From: Streptomyces lucensis JCM 4490
GTDB taxonomy: Bacteria > Actinomycetota > Actinomycetes > Streptomycetales > Streptomycetaceae
DNA length: 64,000 nt
NCBI RefSeq assembly: GCF_014650035.1
Contig: NZ_BMUE01000002.1
Coordinates: 744,001 to 808,000 of the forward strand
Direction: 5' to 3'
The translations under genes were made by a program, and so were the position numbers. The stretch's first letter is position 1. Each line of letters opens with the position of its first letter. Of this stretch, positions 62,446-64,000 are shown in pieces. A model generated the notes under the pieces. It was not told the DNA's origin. It ran no database searches and saw nothing but the letters and a program-made list of their open reading frames with translations.

Positions 62446-64000
62446 GTGATACCCAGATGGCCGGCGCCCCGGCGGCGCCGTACGCCCCTAGCGAGACGGG
62501 CCGCGGCCGTCACCGCCGCCGCCCTCGCAGCCGCCCTGATCCAGCCACTGGCGGCCCGTGCCGCCACCCCGCCGGCACCGCCCTCCGACGCGGCCCTCGC
62601 CGCTCAGCCGGCCCGGCACGACGACACCCGCGAGCAGTTCTACTTCGTCCTGCCGGATCGTTTCGCCAACGGGGACCGGTCGAACGACAAGGGCGGTCTG
62701 ACCGGCTCGCGCCTGGCCACCGGCTACGACCCCACCGACAAGGGCTTCTACCAGGGCGGCGACCTCAAGGGTCTGACCAGCAGGCTCGACTACATCAAGG
62801 GCCTCGGCACCACCGCCATCTGGATGGCCCCCATCTTCAAGAACCGGCCCGTGCAGGGGACCGGCGCCAACGCCTCCGCCGGCTACCACGGGTACTGGAT
62901 CACCGACTTCACCCAGGTCGACCCGCACTTCGGCACCAACAAGGACCTGAAGACCCTCATCTCCAAGGCGCACGCCAAGGGCATGAAGGTGTTCTTCGAC
63001 GTCATCACCAACCACACCGCCGACGTCGTGGACTACGACGAGAAGTCCTACGGCTACCTCTCCAAGGGCGCCTTCCCGTACCTGACGAAGGACGGCGTGC
63101 CGTTCGACGACGGCGACTACGCGGACGGCACCAGGAAGTTCCCGGCCACGGACGCCGGCTCCTTCCCGTACACGCCGAGGGTCACCAGCCGGAGCAAGGT
63201 CCCGGCCTGGCTAAACGACCCGGCGATGTACCACAACCGGGGCGACTCCACGTACGCCGGGGAGTCCACCACGTACGGCGACTTCTCCGGGCTCGACGAC
63301 CTGTGGACCGAGCGTCCCGAGGTCGTGCACGGCATGGAGAAGATCTACCAGCGGTGGGTGAAGGACTTCGCCGTCGACGGCTTCCGCATCGACACCGTCA
63401 AGCACGTGAACCTGGACTTCTGGACCCAGTGGGCGACCGCGCTGGACAGGTACGCGGCGGCGCACGGGCGGAAGAACTTCTTCATGTTCGGCGAGGTCTA
63501 CTCCGCCGACACCTCCGTCACGTCCCCGTACGTCACCCGGGGCCGCCTCGACGCCACCCTCGACTTCCCGTTCCAGGACGCGGCCCGCGCCTACGCCTCC
63601 CAGGGCGGCAGCGCCCAGCGGCTCGCGAACGTCTTCGGTGACGACTACAAGTACACGACCGACAAGGCCAACGCGTACGAGCAGGTCAGCTTCCTCGGCA
63701 ACCACGACATGGGGCGCTTCGGGTACTTCCTGAAGCAGGACGACCCCAAGGCCACCGACGCCGAGATCCTCGCCAAGGACCGGCTCGCCAACGAGCTGAT
63801 GTTCCTCAGCCGCGGCAACCCGGTCGTCTACTACGGCGACGAGCAGGGCTTCACCGGCTCCGGCGGCGACAAGGACGCCCGCCAGACCATGTTCGCCTCC
63901 AAGGTCGCCGACTACCTCGACGACGACGAGATCGGCACCGACCGCACCCACGCCGACGCCGCCTACGACACGGGCGCCCCGCTGTACCGGCGGATCGCGG
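62446..64000 (+). CDS. pul: Secreted bifunctional pullulanase/alpha-amylase, N-terminal part
   Basis: The first 518 codons of a large secreted GH13 enzyme, still open at the window end. GTG 62446 follows AAGGAG at 9 bp. The signal peptide is VIPRWPAPRRRRTPLARRAAAVTAAALAAALIQPLAARA. The amylase-type catalytic module has the regions VITNHTAD, GFRIDTVKH (Asp, about residue 315), FGEVYS (Glu, about 348) and FLGNHDMGR (Asp, about 420). In S. coelicolor the gene at this position encodes a protein of about 1800 residues with a second, pullulanase-type module; that part lies outside this window. Confidence 0.9.
   Translation, partial: MIPRWPAPRRRRTPLARRAAAVTAAALAAALIQPLAARAATPPAPPSDAALAAQPARHDDTREQFYFVLPDRFANGDRSNDKGGLTGSRLATGYDPTDKGFYQGGDLKGLTSRLDYIKGLGTTAIWMAPIFKNRPVQGTGANASAGYHGYWITDFTQVDPHFGTNKDLKTLISKAHAKGMKVFFDVITNHTADVVDYDEKSYGYLSKGAFPYLTKDGVPFDDGDYADGTRKFPATDAGSFPYTPRVTSRSKVPAWLNDPAMYHNRGDSTYAGESTTYGDFSGLDDLWTERPEVVHGMEKIYQRWVKDFAVDGFRIDTVKHVNLDFWTQWATALDRYAAAHGRKNFFMFGEVYSADTSVTSPYVTRGRLDATLDFPFQDAARAYASQGGSAQRLANVFGDDYKYTTDKANAYEQVSFLGNHDMGRFGYFLKQDDPKATDAEILAKDRLANELMFLSRGNPVVYYGDEQGFTGSGGDKDARQTMFASKVADYLDDDEIGTDRTHADAAYDTGAPLYRRIA

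Overview
The window is about 72-73% GC. It has Streptomyces-type genes: TetR, AfsR/SARP and XRE-DUF397 regulators, GTG starts, many 4-nt ATGA/GTGA overlaps, and the short GC-rich palindromic intergenic repeats common in this genus. Gene content and order (map, panB, glnA2, glnE, mal genes, pullulanase) recall, from memory, the S. coelicolor SCO22xx chromosomal core, so this is a chromosomal Streptomyces segment. I see no rRNA, tRNA, transposase, integrase or CRISPR array.

Layout. 0-16 kb holds housekeeping and regulatory genes: map (edge-truncated), an MFS exporter, a cytoplasmic sialidase-like protein, a F420/NADP reductase, a site-2 protease, a 1084-residue AfsR-like STAND regulator, a DrrAB-type ABC exporter, a three-gene zinc-ribbon membrane cluster and panB. 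16-24.5 kb holds a 14-TM drug exporter with its TetR and operator, a membrane endonuclease/exonuclease/phosphatase protein, a second MFS exporter, a TetR/NmrA divergent pair and an XRE-DUF397-ATPase signalling module. 24.5-31.7 kb holds a secreted sedolisin protease, a DUF3105/DUF305 pair, an NsrR-flavohaemoglobin nitric-oxide module with a clear operator, and glnA2. 31.7-42.6 kb is an accessory-looking stretch: two small proteins sharing a terminal motif, a GYD protein, a TIR-NB-ARC-TPR protein, a phosphoesterase/MFS/propeller operon, a DUF72 protein and an island of palindromic repeats. 42.6-64 kb holds glnE, a PAP2 protein, and the maltodextrin locus malE-malF-malG-aglA-malR (all leftward), with a secreted alpha-amylase and a bifunctional pullulanase/amylase further right.

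The most unusual element lies at 52.9-57.6 kb, between malE and the alpha-amylase. It is a compact cluster that looks like a dedicated biosynthesis and export system for a small six-cysteine peptide. It comprises a 66-residue precursor with a 45-residue Trp/Tyr/Thr-rich core; a divergent, translationally coupled operon encoding a MauE-like membrane protein, a membrane-anchored CGPC thioredoxin (MauD/TlpA-like), a peptidase-less ABC exporter and a short S26 signal peptidase; and a SARP regulator. The intergenic region carries heptamer repeats spaced 11 bp, as expected for a SARP operator. No lanthionine, sactipeptide or lasso enzymes are present, so the likely modification is disulfide formation after export.

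How the genes work together: MalR probably controls extracellular starch breakdown (amylase, pullulanase), maltodextrin uptake (MalEFG) and intracellular hydrolysis (AglA), through CTTGC-type elements seen upstream of each unit. GlnE and GlnA2 link the region to nitrogen metabolism. NsrR and Hmp form a self-contained NO detoxification unit.
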